A DNA stretch of 64,000 nt, from positions 17,190,001-17,254,000 of the forward strand of contig CM050447.1 of assembly GCA_027563935.2 (NCBI GenBank). Reading direction: 5' to 3'. The position numbers and the translations under genes are program-made. Source of the DNA: Costus lasius. Lineage: Eukaryota > Streptophyta > Magnoliopsida > Zingiberales > Costaceae. The notes under the pieces are model-generated. The model did no database searches and was not told the DNA's origin. It saw nothing but the letters and a program-made list of their open reading frames with translations. This document shows, piece by piece, positions 12,201 to 25,172 of the stretch (position 1 is its first letter; each line of letters starts with the position of its first letter).

Positions 12201-13805
12201 TGCCACCTGAAATAAGCAAGCACAAGCCGTGACCGCCGACACTGCTCGGCTCCTCCGTCTCTCTCTGTCTCCCTTGCACTTCCGTAGTTCCGTTTCCGCC
12301 GAGGCCAAAAGCGTCAGCATCGATTGGTGGACTCAGCTTTCGTAGCACCTTTTCCTTTTCCTCGCCGCCCCCTGCTCCCTTTTTAATAGTCTCTTTTGCC
12401 CCGCAGGCCACCACCCCGTCCATGCGCACTCTACTCAGGAGGAAGAGAGAGAGAGAGATAACAAAAAGAAACATATTGTAAACTATTATATTATATATAT
12501 ATATATATATTGAGAGATAAAGAATACCTTGCTGTTCTGGTTCCCATATACGTTGGCTGCTGTCCTCTCTCTCCTCTTTCACTGTGCATGTTGTGGTGGC
12601 CATGGTGGCTGTCATGGCTGCTTTCTTCTCAAGCTACGGATGAAGCTAGCGTTGAGGTCTGCTATTGAACCACTGTGCTGCGCCATGATGCGTTCCTCCG
12701 TCTATTTTCTATTTTTTCTTCAATTTTCAGTGCTTCCTTTCTTGGTATTGGTGGTGTTCTGCTGTTTGTCTTTCTTTCTTTTTCCCCTACAGCGAAACTG
12801 GTGCATAGGACTTCTTGTAGATTTTCTAATCTTCGCAACTCTAACTAGCTAGTTAGTTTTTTTTGCCTTTTGCCTTCATTTGTTTGTTTTTGTTTTTGTT
12901 TTGGAGACTTTTGCTTACTGTCGAATACAGTGAAAGTAGAAGATTTGCATTTCAGCTCTCGCGGTCAACGCAAGATTTATTCAATTAGCTTAAAGCAATA
13001 TTTTGGATTACGTTTTGTGTGGATAACTGGAAATTTCTATGGTTTTAGGCTGATGCTAATTAAGGAGCCAGGTTCAGATTTTGTAAAGGAATATGGCTTT
13101 TTTGCTTAAAATGTTTGGAGGAAATCTTATCTGAGTTGGATTGTAGCGTTGCTTGCTCAAGGTTGGAAGAGCCCCTTGAAGAGTGATTTCTAGTTTTTTA
13201 CTTCTCTTGTTGGTGAATTTCGTCAAACATTTACCTAATTACCACAATAGCATGCTTCTATAGTTATTGTCTTCTTTTGTACAATGACATTAACTCTGTT
13301 TATAGGTACTCATATATTATCTGTAATGCATGCCCGCAATGGATAATATGTCAAAGTACCCACATTATGCATGTAATTATTTACATATGTAAGCATATAT
13401 TACCTTTTTGTGAGTTCATAATTATATGCAAAAGGAGCTCAAAATGTTGGAGTAGAAGATACATTCTCCCTTTTTCTCTATATTTTGTACTGTAAATATA
13501 TTTGAATAAATCAAGCCATTATTCAAATCCTAGCATAATTTTAAGGCTGAAAATTTGTCAATTTGCATGCACATTGTGAATATACGCATACATTGTTGGA
13601 GTTATTAGTTTCAATTATTTTCCCACATTTCCTACCTTTTTTTATTTCATGGAGAAGGAGAAGTATATATTTTTTTAATTTTATCTATGCAGTTTGTGAA
13701 TGATGACTTGCCAAATAGGATACCTCAGTTTTCTAGTAGAATAGAAGACATTTTTGGTATGATCTTAAGCTGTTAATTTCCTATTGCTTTTTCCATTACA
13801 GAATA
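12201..13805 (+). other. Probable 5' UTR and leader intron of the FPP gene
   Basis: A CT-rich leader-like stretch (12230-12450) is followed by a GA run, a TA microsatellite (12485-12510) and T-rich sequence. A good acceptor (TTCCATTACAG) lies only a few bases before the first ATG, which implies a 5' UTR intron. The exact transcription start and leader donor cannot be fixed from sequence alone. Confidence 0.45.
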
Positions 13806-16800
13806 ATGGATAACAAGAAGTGGATTTGGAAGAGAAAGGCTTCAGAGAAGAACATCGAGGTAAGAATTAAATTGGAAATTCATCGAACGTCCCCTGCTTA
13901 TTTTCTTTCATCCCTCTTCTAATATATTGAATTGTCTTTTAATCAGCAAAGTAATTGCTTAAAATGCCTTTTTTTCCTTCACATATTCTTCTGGAACTAA
14001 GGTGTGAAGTTAGTCATTAAACCTAGAAGCATATCCATTGAAGATGGAAATTGAGTATTTAGAGTGCCAAAGTGTGCAATTAGTTGTAAATCCAAATCAC
14101 ACCATTTCAAGGTAGCATATCCAAACCATGTTCAACATTGCAAATTATTTGTTCTTTGTTTTCATGGCTGGTTCTACCCTCGTTTTTAAATGTACTAAAT
14201 GGGAAACTATAGCTAAGTTATTCACAAACCTCAACTAGATTTAGGGCATGAACATGAATTTCATAGTCCTTTGTAAATTCAAGGACTTGAGAAGATGTCA
14301 GGACAATATTATAAAACACAACTAAGTTCAAATGATCTCAACCTTTACTTGTAATTGTTAAATAATAGCTATTTATTCTGAATCATTGTACAAGTATGAA
14401 ACAAGAAGTCAGATTGAAACTGTAAAATGCAATCATCAATTTGCTTTATGGCATTGTACACTCCAAAAGAAGAGTTAGTAATGTTTTTTTTTGTTTAACA
14501 TTTGAAAGATCTTAAGCTCTTTCAACTAAAAGGTGTATTCATTGTCATCTTATTTTAGTCTAAAGATGCTTGCAACTTTCTACAGAAAGGGAAAGCTTTT
14601 GAGCTGGAGAGATCCTTACAAGACTTGAATGAACAATTATTATCTGTTCAAGCTGAATCCATTGCTAAAGATGATCTTTTGGCGAAACAAGCAAAAGTGG
14701 TTGGCGAAGCGATTGCAGGTTAAACATTTAATTTTGAAGTTTTATCATGCACCAAGTACTCTTGAACATGTTAGCTTCCTGTTTAGCTATTTACCAAGAT
14801 GAACTTGGCAGGAAGGCACAAAGCAGAAGCTGAGGCCCTTTCTTTAAAGAAACAATTGGATGATGCTTTACTACAGAAGAAAAATGCGGTAGAAAGAGTG
14901 GCTGATAGAGATCTAGCACTTAAAGAATATATGCAGAAGTTACATGGTGCAAAAGAAGACCAGCAGTTCATTGTTAATAATGCTGCGTTGAAGATATCAA
15001 GAGAACATGAGAAGATACGAACACTAGAACAAAGGTTAGTGGACACAAATAAGAGGCTAAATGAGTTAGTTACTGAGAATGGAAACCAGAGTAGAATGCT
15101 GGAGGTGAAACAACAATTGCTCAATGAATTGAATGAGTCTAAATCAAAGACAGAAGCAAACTTTGCAGAAGTGATGTCCAAGCTTGATGCCTCAGAGAAA
15201 CTTAATTCTTCTCTAAGGTATGAACTGTGCATGCTTCAAAAGGAGCTTGATATCCGAAATGAAGAGAGAGAGTATAATCAAAGATCATCAGATGCTGCTC
15301 ATAGGCAACACCTGGAGAACGTCAAAAAAATTGCTAAACTAGAAACAGCGTGCCAAAGATTGCGTCTCATGGTCCGAAAACGATTACCAGGACCAACAGC
15401 ATTAGCTAAAATGCGCAGTGAGATTGAAATTCTGGGTAATAATTCAGTTGAAGCGAGGAAAAAAAGGTCAAATTCCACAACTGAAGACTTCAGCATAAAG
15501 GATGTTGCTTTAGAAGGCTCTTATGATGCATCAAACAAGGCGACTGTTGCCCTTGTTGGGAGATTACGTGCCACTCAAGATGAAAACAAGATTCTCAAAG
15601 AATCGTTGGGCAAAAAAACAAATGAACTACAAGCATCACGGGTCATGTTTGCTCGTACTGCATCAAAGTTATCTCAAGTTGAGAAGCAGTTTGAAGAACT
15701 ATCAAAAGGACAAGCTTGCTTGGAGCAACCTAGGGGCAGCCCAATGTCATTTGACTTGACACTTTCATCAATTTCAGAGTATGGTGGCAATGATGATACC
15801 ATTAGCTGCGCTGAACCATGGGCTTCTGCTTTGATTTCTGAATTGGAGCACTTCAAAAGTAGAAAGCCAACTGCATCATCATGCAGAAGCGCTGGAGTAT
15901 CAGAACTAAATTTGATGGATGATTTTGTTGAGATGGAGATACTAGCGGTCGTCTCAGTAGACAGGCACAGTGCATTTGGAGATAGTAATTCATGTGTGTC
16001 CACTAAAGAATCTTGTGCAGGGCTAGACTTATCTTATAAATCATTTGAAAATCATCCTACTTGGCTTCAAGATATTCTAAAGGTCGTCATCCAAAAACAT
16101 CACATCATGCAAAAAAGTATACATTCAATTCTTGATGATGTTAAAGTTGCTCTGGGTGATTGGAATTTCGCTACTGAGGGAAAAGATTCCGACAGCTTAT
16201 ATTGTGATGACAATGCAGTTCAACAACCCAATCAGTTTTCGAATTCATTTGATAAACCAAACTTAGAAAAATCAATTAGCAGACTTATTGAATTGGCTGA
16301 GGGAGTTCTTGAGAAAAATGTGAAAATCAATAGTCATCTCATGTCATCCGTTGACTGTGAAAGCGCTTCTACACTCAACAATCCTGCATCAACAAATGGA
16401 TATGTTGCTCGCACATTTTTGTGGGAAAGTTCTAAACTTGCTGCTATTTTGCAGAATTTTGTTGCAGTTTGTAATGACTTGTTCTTTGGCAAGGTTGATA
16501 TGGGAATGTTCACCGCTCAAGTAGTTTCAACTCTTGACTGGATAATAAACCACTGCTTTTCTCTTCAAGATGTTTCAGACATGAAAGAGAGTTTAAGGAT
16601 ACACTTGGATGCTGATGAATCAAACATGCAACCATCTAAAAATTTAGAAAAGTCGGACTCACAAGAAGAATCACATATTTCATCTATAAAGGATACCATG
16701 GAGTCCAAACTGAAAGATGAAAATGAGCAACTAAAATATGAGATTATCAGTTTGGATCAAAGAAAGAAAGAGTTAGAAGAATTGCTAAAAACATCTAGGG

Positions 16801-18615
16801 AAAGGAATGAAGCATTGATGACTCAGCTTGGGGAATCAGAAGCTGAAGTTGCTGGTTTACAACTAGAACTAACAGAACTTAAGGAGTCCAAGGGGCTGAT
16901 TGAAGACCAGATTATTAACCAAAAATTGATCAATGAAGATCTTGAAGGAAAGCTTTCAGTCGCAAAGCTGAAATTAAAAGAGGCTCATCAAAAGTTTTCA
17001 TCCCTTGAGGTTGAACTGGAAGAGAAAAATAGTTGCTGCGAGGACTTAGAGGCTACATGTCTTGAATTACAGCTTCAGATAGAAAGGTGCGTATTTACTC
17101 TCCCTTTGGGTTTTATTTTGACCAAATCATAAAGTTTTCTTACATAAATATATTACTTTGTGTGGCAGTTCGTCTAAGGAGACTCCAAAGTATGTCCTGC
17201 GTCAAGAAGAAAAGCAAATCCAGGCAGTAAGTTTAGTTATTCTTCTTGCTGAGCTTCATAAGTTATAATGTAGTCCTACCAGATATGATAAACAACCTAA
17301 TGAAATTTTCCCTTTGTGAGATTAAGAATCAGTGGAGTAAATAACACCAATGACCAACTAAACAACAAGATCACGGCAGGAGCGCAAGTACAAGAACACT
17401 AAACACTTAGTTGGAAAACTCTTTGGTGTGGAAGAGAAAAAGCACAGGAAGGAAACCTCTTTGGCAAGAGATATAACACAAGTTACCTCTAGCCACATAC
17501 TATATGAAAATACATCAACATACATCAAGAATAATATATTATTGGACTGGACCATCACCTACACAAGTGGAAATCAAATTAAAAGATAAGATAGAGAAAT
17601 CTCATCAAAATTCCATACTCTGAAGAACTGAATGAAATTTAACACTAGAAAACTCGAAAGTGGAATTAACATCTAAGATTTGGGTAAATGAGTCATCAAC
17701 ATGCCTACAAAAGAGTCATCAACATGCCTACAAAAGTTTAGCTCAATCGAATGGTGTCTTACCACCTAATTGTCCACTTAAATGGAAGCTATCCAAATTC
17801 TTCCCTTCTCTTTTTTCTCTTTAGTTTTGGCGCTCATTTCTTGTGCTGCTCCCAAGACGAGCCATGAACCTTTTACCCATTATTTAATTCAAACATAGAG
17901 TATGTTTATTAAGATGCCAATAAATTAAAAGACACTCGGGTCATCCTCACATATAGGAGGGATATTCATCTAACATTAATCACAAGTGGGCAAAATGGTA
18001 ACTACACTTGAAATCGAGAAATGCATGGCAAGACAATGTGATATCGAGTGGGTGAAACAAGAGGTGGGCAATGTGATACAAAATAAATAACGTGTACACG
18101 ATATATTAATATTCTGTTCGAGGATAAACTTATAATTAGTCCTTGTAACTATTGAATTGTTTGGCTAGTTTTGTACTAAATGCATGGTACTCTCAATCTT
18201 GCAGGAATGTGACATAATAGCAGCTTCAGAAAAGCTTGCTGCTTGCCAGGAAACTATTTTGAATCTAGGAAAGCAATTAAAAGAGTTGGCATCACCTAAA
18301 GATGCACCTCTGTTCGACAAGTTGATAACTAGTCCAGCTACCTCTGCAAAATCCATACGCAGCATTCTGTTGGTTGATCATATGAGAGAAGAGGACCAGG
18401 CAAAACTTAATGCTCCTAGCACAAAGAAAATCACATGCATTCAAGTACCAAATCCACAGGAGGCTCCAGCTTCTGAAATCCCCAATTCACTCAATACTTC
18501 AGTAAAACCATATAAAGGAGGGACCGATGCTGGGATGCTTGTGGTTATGCCTGAGAAACAAAAAAGGGGAAAGTTTCTGAGGAATCTTTTTCTGCTGAGG
18601 AAGAGAGGGCAATAA
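13806..18615 (+). CDS. Filament-like plant protein (FPP, DUF869 long coiled coil)
   Basis: Five coding exons: 13806-13859, 14586-14718, 14812-17086, 17169-17226 and 18205-18615. Phases are consistent and the product is about 976 residues. It begins MDNKKWIWKRKASEK, the typical basic, Trp-rich FPP start. Then come long heptad coiled coils (KAEAEALSLKKQLDDAL, GAKEDQQF, KIAKLETACQRLR) and the LVRKRLPGPTALAKM-type conserved block near residue 255. A less conserved middle part precedes a second coiled-coil region. The end is ASEKLAACQETILNLGKQLK and a basic KRGKFLRNLFLLRKRGQ tail. FPPs are plant-specific; some bind the nuclear-envelope factor MAF1 or microtubules, but a role for this copy is inference. 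The protein has the usual length and no break. Confidence 0.94.
17227..18204 (+). other. Last intron of the FPP gene
   Basis: A 978-bp AT-rich intron. It contains a 23-bp tandem duplication at 17690-17735 (unit GAGTCATCAACATGCCTAC plus AAAA). Nothing else is recognised. Confidence 0.7.
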
Positions 18616-20465
18616 ATAAGAGCTTAGTTTGCTGCTTAGTGTGGCAAGCTTCTCTGGTTCTGAAATTTCTCAGATAGCAGAAACAAAAGTATTGCCATAT
18701 GTTTGCTGGAGTTTTTGTTGCATGTGCAGCAGCTGGATTGAAGTAATAAGATGGTGTGGCGGCTGTTATGCTTCTAGTTTGGTTGGCGTCATGTATCCTT
18801 CCATGTTTATGCTTGGCTTGTATGTAGGTTCCATGTCTTTTCGTTTTATGGATATAATTGTTAATGTAAGTGTCAGGCTGAATGGATGTGCAGTCTCAGC
18901 TGCTTGAAGATGTTAAAGGAATAGAAAAAAAAAATGGACTGGACCAGACCTTCAACTAGGAACTGGATAACAACCTGATCGGATTAGTACTAAAAAATTG
19001 CCTGAGTAAAAAAAGTTAATTAAAACATATTAGAATTATAAAAACAAGTAATAAAAACCTATAAAACTCAACGGACTGATAATCATTTTTACAGTTTTTC
19101 AGGTTTGTAAAATTTTATTATATATCAAAATATCAAAACACATTTGACTCTGTACTGATCTTTTTCGAAGATTTAGGAATTTTCAATTTTCTGAAATTTT
19201 GTGTTCAGTTTCTAATGTAATGCACAAAGGCCCCAAACGGGCACGAGTTCTAAAAATCGTTCTTCTAATTCTTTTACAGCGTGTTAGGTGTTTGATACAT
19301 AAAACCTCAAATTTTATGAAATATTATATTTTTCCTTACAAAGTTTTTTTTATGAAATGCTAGTATTGTTATCTTGAAAGCAAGAAACTTAAGTTCATTG
19401 TGACAAATTTATCATGTACTGGTTACTAAGTTATAACTACATGAGTATACATCCTATGAAGCCACTAAAACATTTTTTTATTGCAATCTAATTAAAAAAA
19501 ACTTAGATTATATGCCGCAAATAGTAGTTTTTGCCCTATCAATCAAACTCAGTCTATAATGTCAGATTAGAATATACTTCTTTGAACAGTCAGAAGCAAC
19601 AAGCTAGTTAAGCTCAGAGTTATTATTTTACTGTCAACTAATGTCAAATGACTTTTGGAGTTTTAGGATCTATATAAGCAATTTTGACTGGACTATGCAC
19701 ATTTATGAAGGAGGGAGGATTTCCAGCAAGATTCTGGATTACTAAGAATTTAAATGTCTCATTACCTGTCCATTTAGTATCAATAGACAATATAAAATCT
19801 TGTGCAAAATATGGGTTTTAATGTAGAAAATGGGTTTTAATGTAGGCATATCCACATATTTTGGTGTCTAGTTCAATTTGATCTAGAAAGGAACAAAGTC
19901 AAATGACGCCAAATCAAATAAGATCACGGACTAATATTGAATTGGCAGGCCATCATTCTCAGTCTCACCACCCTAGCCAAAATATTCTCTCTTGTTTTCC
20001 CTTTTGTATTTCTTTTTGGGGATTGAAGGAATCTTTGTCATTGCATCTCCACCGAAAAGCAAGGAGGCTCTTATTATGAATGCCAAGAAACCCGACCGAT
20101 TGGACTGCCCAGCCTTTCATTTTGCATGCATTGCATCTCACACACTCCATCCCAAATCCAACATGAACACCAACTCCAGCCTTTCATTTTTCAAAGTCAA
20201 ACTCATCTCATCATTTGGTCTTCCCTTTAATTTCATCCGTCACTCAAACGTTTGCACTCATTTAATTCTTTTCCCTATTAGTTTCCGTCACTTTAATGCA
20301 TACTACTCACTCATGCAAGCTCTTTTCCCCTACTGACTAGCTATTTTATTAGGTCTCCTTCTTGAATCAGTCAGTAATAAGGTCAGACATCAGCAGGCCT
20401 GTTTCCAAAACATCCCTGCAATTTCTATCACTTAGATAATTAATTAAGGTTGTAGATGACATCAC
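18616..20465. other. FPP 3' UTR and intergenic spacer
   Basis: AT-rich. Stretches resembling a 3' UTR run to about 18930. No gene, RNA or bounded transposon is recognised before the WOX4-like gene. Confidence 0.5.
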
Positions 20466-20469
20466 AGTG

Positions 20470-20477
20470 TATAAATA
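20470..20477 (+). promoter_or_regulatory. Putative TATA box of the WOX4-like gene
   Basis: TATAAATA lies about 100 bases upstream of the first ATG at 20574 and is the best core-promoter candidate in this spacer. This is inference from position and motif only. Confidence 0.4.
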
Positions 20478-20573
20478 TCTTGCTGCTGCTGCTGCATGCT
20501 CTGGCCTCCATTATTCGTATCAAGTTTTCACCACGCCTCACGCAAGAAGGAAGCAAGCTTGGCATGATCAGTC

Positions 20574-21330
20574 ATGAAGGTTCAGCAATTAACACTAGAC
20601 TTCAGCTGGGATCAGCTCCCCTCTTCCTCGTCCAAGCGCCTCCGGCCACTGACAGCATTGGAGTTCATGACCGCCACTCCTGACTTGAAGACCTTCAATT
20701 CCTCATTGATGCCCACCAAATTCACCTCCCTAAACCTCGATCACTCCCAGGTGCGTGCGTTGTGTAATTAATCTGCCCATTATAGTGCTACGGTAGTTAC
20801 TGAGAATATTACTGTAATTAATTAGATGCAATGCAGATGCAGTCGGGCGGCACACGGTGGAACCCGATGCCGGAGCAGATAAAGCTGCTGGAGGCGGTGT
20901 ACCAGGGCGGTTTGCGCACACCCAACCCGGCACAGATCGACCGCATCGCTGCCGAGCTCCGCAAGTACGGCCGGATAGAGGGCAAGAACGTGTTCTACTG
21001 GTTCCAGAACCACAAGGCGCGGGAGCGCCAGAAGCAGAAGCGCAGCGCCCTCCTCGCCCTCGCCCCTAACATCGCCGTAATTAATTTATTTAGTGGATCA
21101 AAGTTCCTAGTAGGATAACGATCAAACTATTCAATTAATTAACCATTGAGCATGAACACGCGTGCTAGGAAGCAGGAAAGACGACGGATTTGCATGGTGA
21201 TGGGAGCTGCAACAGCAAGCGCAAGTGCAGGAGTTGGGGCAGCGCGGAGCTGGACGTGGAACAAAGCGGGTCCGGCGACCGGACTCTGGAGCTTTTCCCG
21301 TTGCACCCAGAACGGAAGCAGATGGGATAG
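20574..21330 (+). CDS. WOX4: WUSCHEL-related homeobox protein, WOX4 type
   Basis: Three exons, 20574-20750, 20837-21076 and 21169-21330, all phase 0, encode 192 residues. Exon 1 carries [10 protein letters not shown], a motif shared with WOX4 proteins. Exon 2 encodes the homeodomain from [15 protein letters not shown] through [13 protein letters not shown] sequence to [20 protein letters not shown], the WUS-clade third helix. Exon 3 encodes [12 protein letters not shown] and the WUS box [10 protein letters not shown] just before the stop, matching the WOX4 C-terminus. The last intron is only 92 bp, with acceptor GTGCTAG at 21162-21168; the alternative acceptor at 21175 would break the frame. 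WOX4 is a nuclear transcription factor that maintains cambium and meristem cells downstream of CLE peptide signalling. Orthology rests on motifs and is likely rather than proved. Confidence 0.91.
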
Positions 21331-24300
21331 TTAATCTTTTTTCTTCCCCTTGTCTGGTTTTTTATTTACATATCTAGCTTGTTGTGTTGGGAAAAGCGGT
21401 GACTGGTAAGATATGCTGCTGATCAGAGCCATATGTATTTGTCTCGTTAGCATCTGAGAAAGAAAGAAATCAACTTTTGCCCCAGTTCAATTGTCACTGT
21501 CACAGACTCACAATGGAGTTTCTTTTTCTGTTGTCAACGAATTAACGAAGAAAGAACTCGGCTGCATGGGGCATGAGGTAGTACCTGGTCACCTGGACAT
21601 GGATTAGAGAGAGCAGAACTGAACCTTAGCGTTGGTGTTTCTGACACCTGAAAGAAATGCCCACCTGAGGAGAGCACTGCTCCCAGTACCAGTCCTGTCA
21701 TTGACACTCATCGCTCTTTGCTTTCTTCCCGTCAAGAGGGGGAAAAGAAAGATGATGTCTTCTTCGAGCTAATTATGATATCTTTGACAATGCATGGACA
21801 GATGAGAGCATTAGTTCAGAGCATACAGATCGATCGGATGATGTGAGCAGGCTCAGGTCAACGGAGCCGGGCCGGCTGCATCGATCGCTATCAGATAGGG
21901 GTAGACATGGTGAGCCCGACCCTAAGATGAGCGTGCACACAAATACTCAAAAGGCCATAATTGAGTTAGGGCTTCTGCTGCAAAGGCAGTAATGGCGTTA
22001 TATATAATATCTATCAGCAGTTCTCCTTTTTCTTTTTCATCTTTTTGAGTGTTTGTGCCCTTGAGGTGTTGCATAAAGTGATGGTGCATGCCAGTGATAT
22101 AGCTTATCCTTGATTGATAGCTGCTCAGTTATCAAGTCAAATTGTCATGTCATATATATCCTAAATCATTCTTATCATTTCATATACTATCAAAAGCATG
22201 TACGTTGAACCATGTAAAATCTTCTGCAAAATCTATCAGTTTAGTCCAATTGTGATCCACATACTTCAATACAAAAAGTATTTAGAAGAAAGGTTACTCT
22301 CAATTATTAAGATCTGAGTTATTATTAGTCAATATGGCAGATTATGATAACATGATCTCACAGCATTGTTAATTGGTGCTGAAGTATTTGGTTCATGCTT
22401 TTCACTCAAGTAATTGTAATTAAGGGGTAAAGATATCATGCAATCTTCTCGAAGATCTTTCAAAAGGTAGTGACTTAGCTCACACTTTCTTAGGGATGAG
22501 GAATTGGATCATCCTAGTCAGGGCGAGAGGGCTTTTTCTAGGGAGCTTAATAGGTTGTTTATGTTGATTCTTCAGGTGAGTTCTATTGTTAAATTACTCA
22601 TTACAAGTTATGTTTGTCGTCATGGTTTGCATCATCTCTATTAACTTATTTTGAGAGTTTGCATTTGCATTAGGGTCATCATTAGGAACACAAGTACACA
22701 ACGGGCTCCCAATCACTTGTACCTGAAGACAATATCGCGACTTGAGCAGAAGTTTGGGTCAAGGAAACTTCTATCTCGCTTGACTAACTTGTAGTCAAAG
22801 TTAGCAACGAATGAGCAATCAGACTTGAGTAGCTGAAAAGTCAATTACCTAGTGACATTTTCATACTCAGTAATGCCATTTTCAGTTCCTGTTCCTCTGA
22901 CAACTATTGCTTTCTCTAATTCAATATTAACTCTCTGCTACCGATGTCACGTAAAAAAAAAAAAAGAAAAACTCAAATAAATACAATTGAACAAACTAAC
23001 TGCACTGGTTGAATTGATGATGAACAGCCTCACCATGCTACGGGTTCGAAGGCAAGTAAGTGATGCTAGCGGCAGCAAGCGACGACATATGGAACAACCG
23101 CGCCGCCTGCGGTCGGAGGTACTCGGTGACTTGCATCGGTCCTACCAATGCCAGCGTGCCACATCAATGAAAGGGAACCAGCATGGTGGAAGCCTAATCT
23201 TTAGCTTTTTAGCCGAATCATAGTGGTTAGACCAAACCTTCGTCACTAGTTGACTAGAAGGACTAGTAAGTCAATTGATTGGATTTTATATGTTTAAAAA
23301 ATTAATATTATATATATATTACTAATTTAAAATAGAGAGAATATAAAAAATTCTCTGCCTCTTATTTGTTGGTTGACTAATTGGACCACAATCTAGTTGT
23401 CGGGGATTAAAACAATAAGATTCTTGCTTTAAAAAAATAAATAAATAAAAGAAGACGACAAATTATGTTGTAATGAATGAACGGGCTCTTCTTTTATTAA
23501 AAAAAAATTGTAAAGTTTCCTAAACCATCAACAAACAAGATTTATTCAATAAATTTATTCTACTTAATTACACATTTATCAGTTTTTGATAAATCCACGG
23601 AATGCATTGCATTCAAATAAAAGCAAAAGGGAAACAAAATCAAAATTGCAATATTTATGATTTTAAAACGATAATTAGAAAAAAGAAAAAAAAAGTACGA
23701 AATGTTAAGATGAAATACTTGTGGTCTAAACATTTAACTTAATTTGCCATTTACATTTTTTTAAAAAAAGTACAAATTTGTTTCTTTTGAAAGAAAACAA
23801 TTCTTTCTGGTTAAGTGATTCGATTGTTCTTGGAGGCATGCGTGGAGTACCCATGTGAGCGTCACTAGGGATGTTGACTTGACCGGTGGTATTTGTCAAC
23901 CTTGAATCACTAGGACCTCTAATTTCTATAAAGTTAGCCTGGCCTTTCTATGAACATAAATGTCACGACAGAAATTGACGAAGTCAAGCAAAAGGTACAA
24001 AGAGGATGATGTTGCTTGTCGTCGCGTTATGACGTTGAACAAACTAATTTATTAATTTGATGAGCCTCTCTAACAATATGATCCTACTAAAATTAATTAA
24101 TTAATAATAAGCTCAGTAAATATTATATATAATATCATCAATTTTCCTTACTTTTTATTTGGGATAAAATGAGGTATCACATTAGATTTTTTTTAAAAGA
24201 AATTTGCTCATCACTGTTTACTCACATGATAAGATTGACACTTTAAACATTTGACTTTATTCACAGAAGTCAAATATGCTCTGCATTTGCAATCGGATGT

Positions 24301-24900
24301 TGCTTGCCATTGCATACTCTAGATTTTGAGGGTTGTGAAATCTTTTGACTCTTGATGTGATGAATGAATATTATGTAATAAATGAGACATGAAAAAGTAT
24401 TATACTATTATATATATAAACTCGTGACATGTTGTTGAGCGTGGCATTTAATAAACGAGGTTGAACTGGCGAAAAACGTAACTGTTTAGAAAATGGAAGT
24501 TTGGCCCGGTCGGCCGCTCGATTCTCAAGGAGTCATCTTCACGACAGTGGTCGATAACAAAATTTTTAAAATTAATCAAGACGACGCTAAATGAATTATA
24601 GTTATATTATCTTCAAGCAATTGAGCTCACACTGTATAATTTCGTTTATTTTTTTAATTAGATTGCGAAAAGTATCCAATAATTAAATGTGCTAACTATT
24701 CAAAATCAAAAAAATATAAGCAAGCCTAATAAATGATGTAGCATATTGCCAATTACATGACTAGCTACTCATTTAATGTAGAAAATTGATAGTGGCATTG
24801 GCAATTAGGCAGCGGGCCAATTTCACTATAACCCCCCTCGACGCTGCATTAATTAATAGTTCAGTCTTGTGAATCTGTTGATAAGAAAGAGTTGGACCGG
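21331..24900. other. WOX4 3' flank and long intergenic region
   Basis: No gene is supported in 3.5 kb. A GC-rich island at 23020-23190 has an open frame of 78 codons without recognisable motifs. The rest is AT-rich with A- and T-runs. Degraded transposon sequence is likely but has no clear ends. Confidence 0.45.
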
Positions 24901-25172
24901 CCGCTGCACATTAGTTTAGTCACATAATGCATGAAGGCGGACAGCAGAACGTGATGAGTGCAATCGCTCAACCACCAATTGGCTCTGGTCAAGTCAACCT
25001 TTTTGTTTCCCTTCTCAAATCAATCCAATTCCACGTCAATTGCGTCCAAATCTCCCAGCTGTCCGCCCACCTCGGCTCAGGCTCAGATTCGAACGCCTCT
25101 AGAAAGGCTGTAGCCCAAGCCTTTAAATTACACCTCAAACTGATCTTAATAGTGATTAATTATACAGTGTGA

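Noticed and set aside
12529..12852. Hydrophobic 107-codon frame upstream of the FPP gene
   Set aside because: It lies in a T-rich probable leader/intron region. The Leu/Phe richness comes from T-runs.
22987..23223. 78-codon frame in the WOX4-LRR spacer
   Set aside because: There is no recognisable domain, and it sits in an isolated GC patch of degraded sequence.
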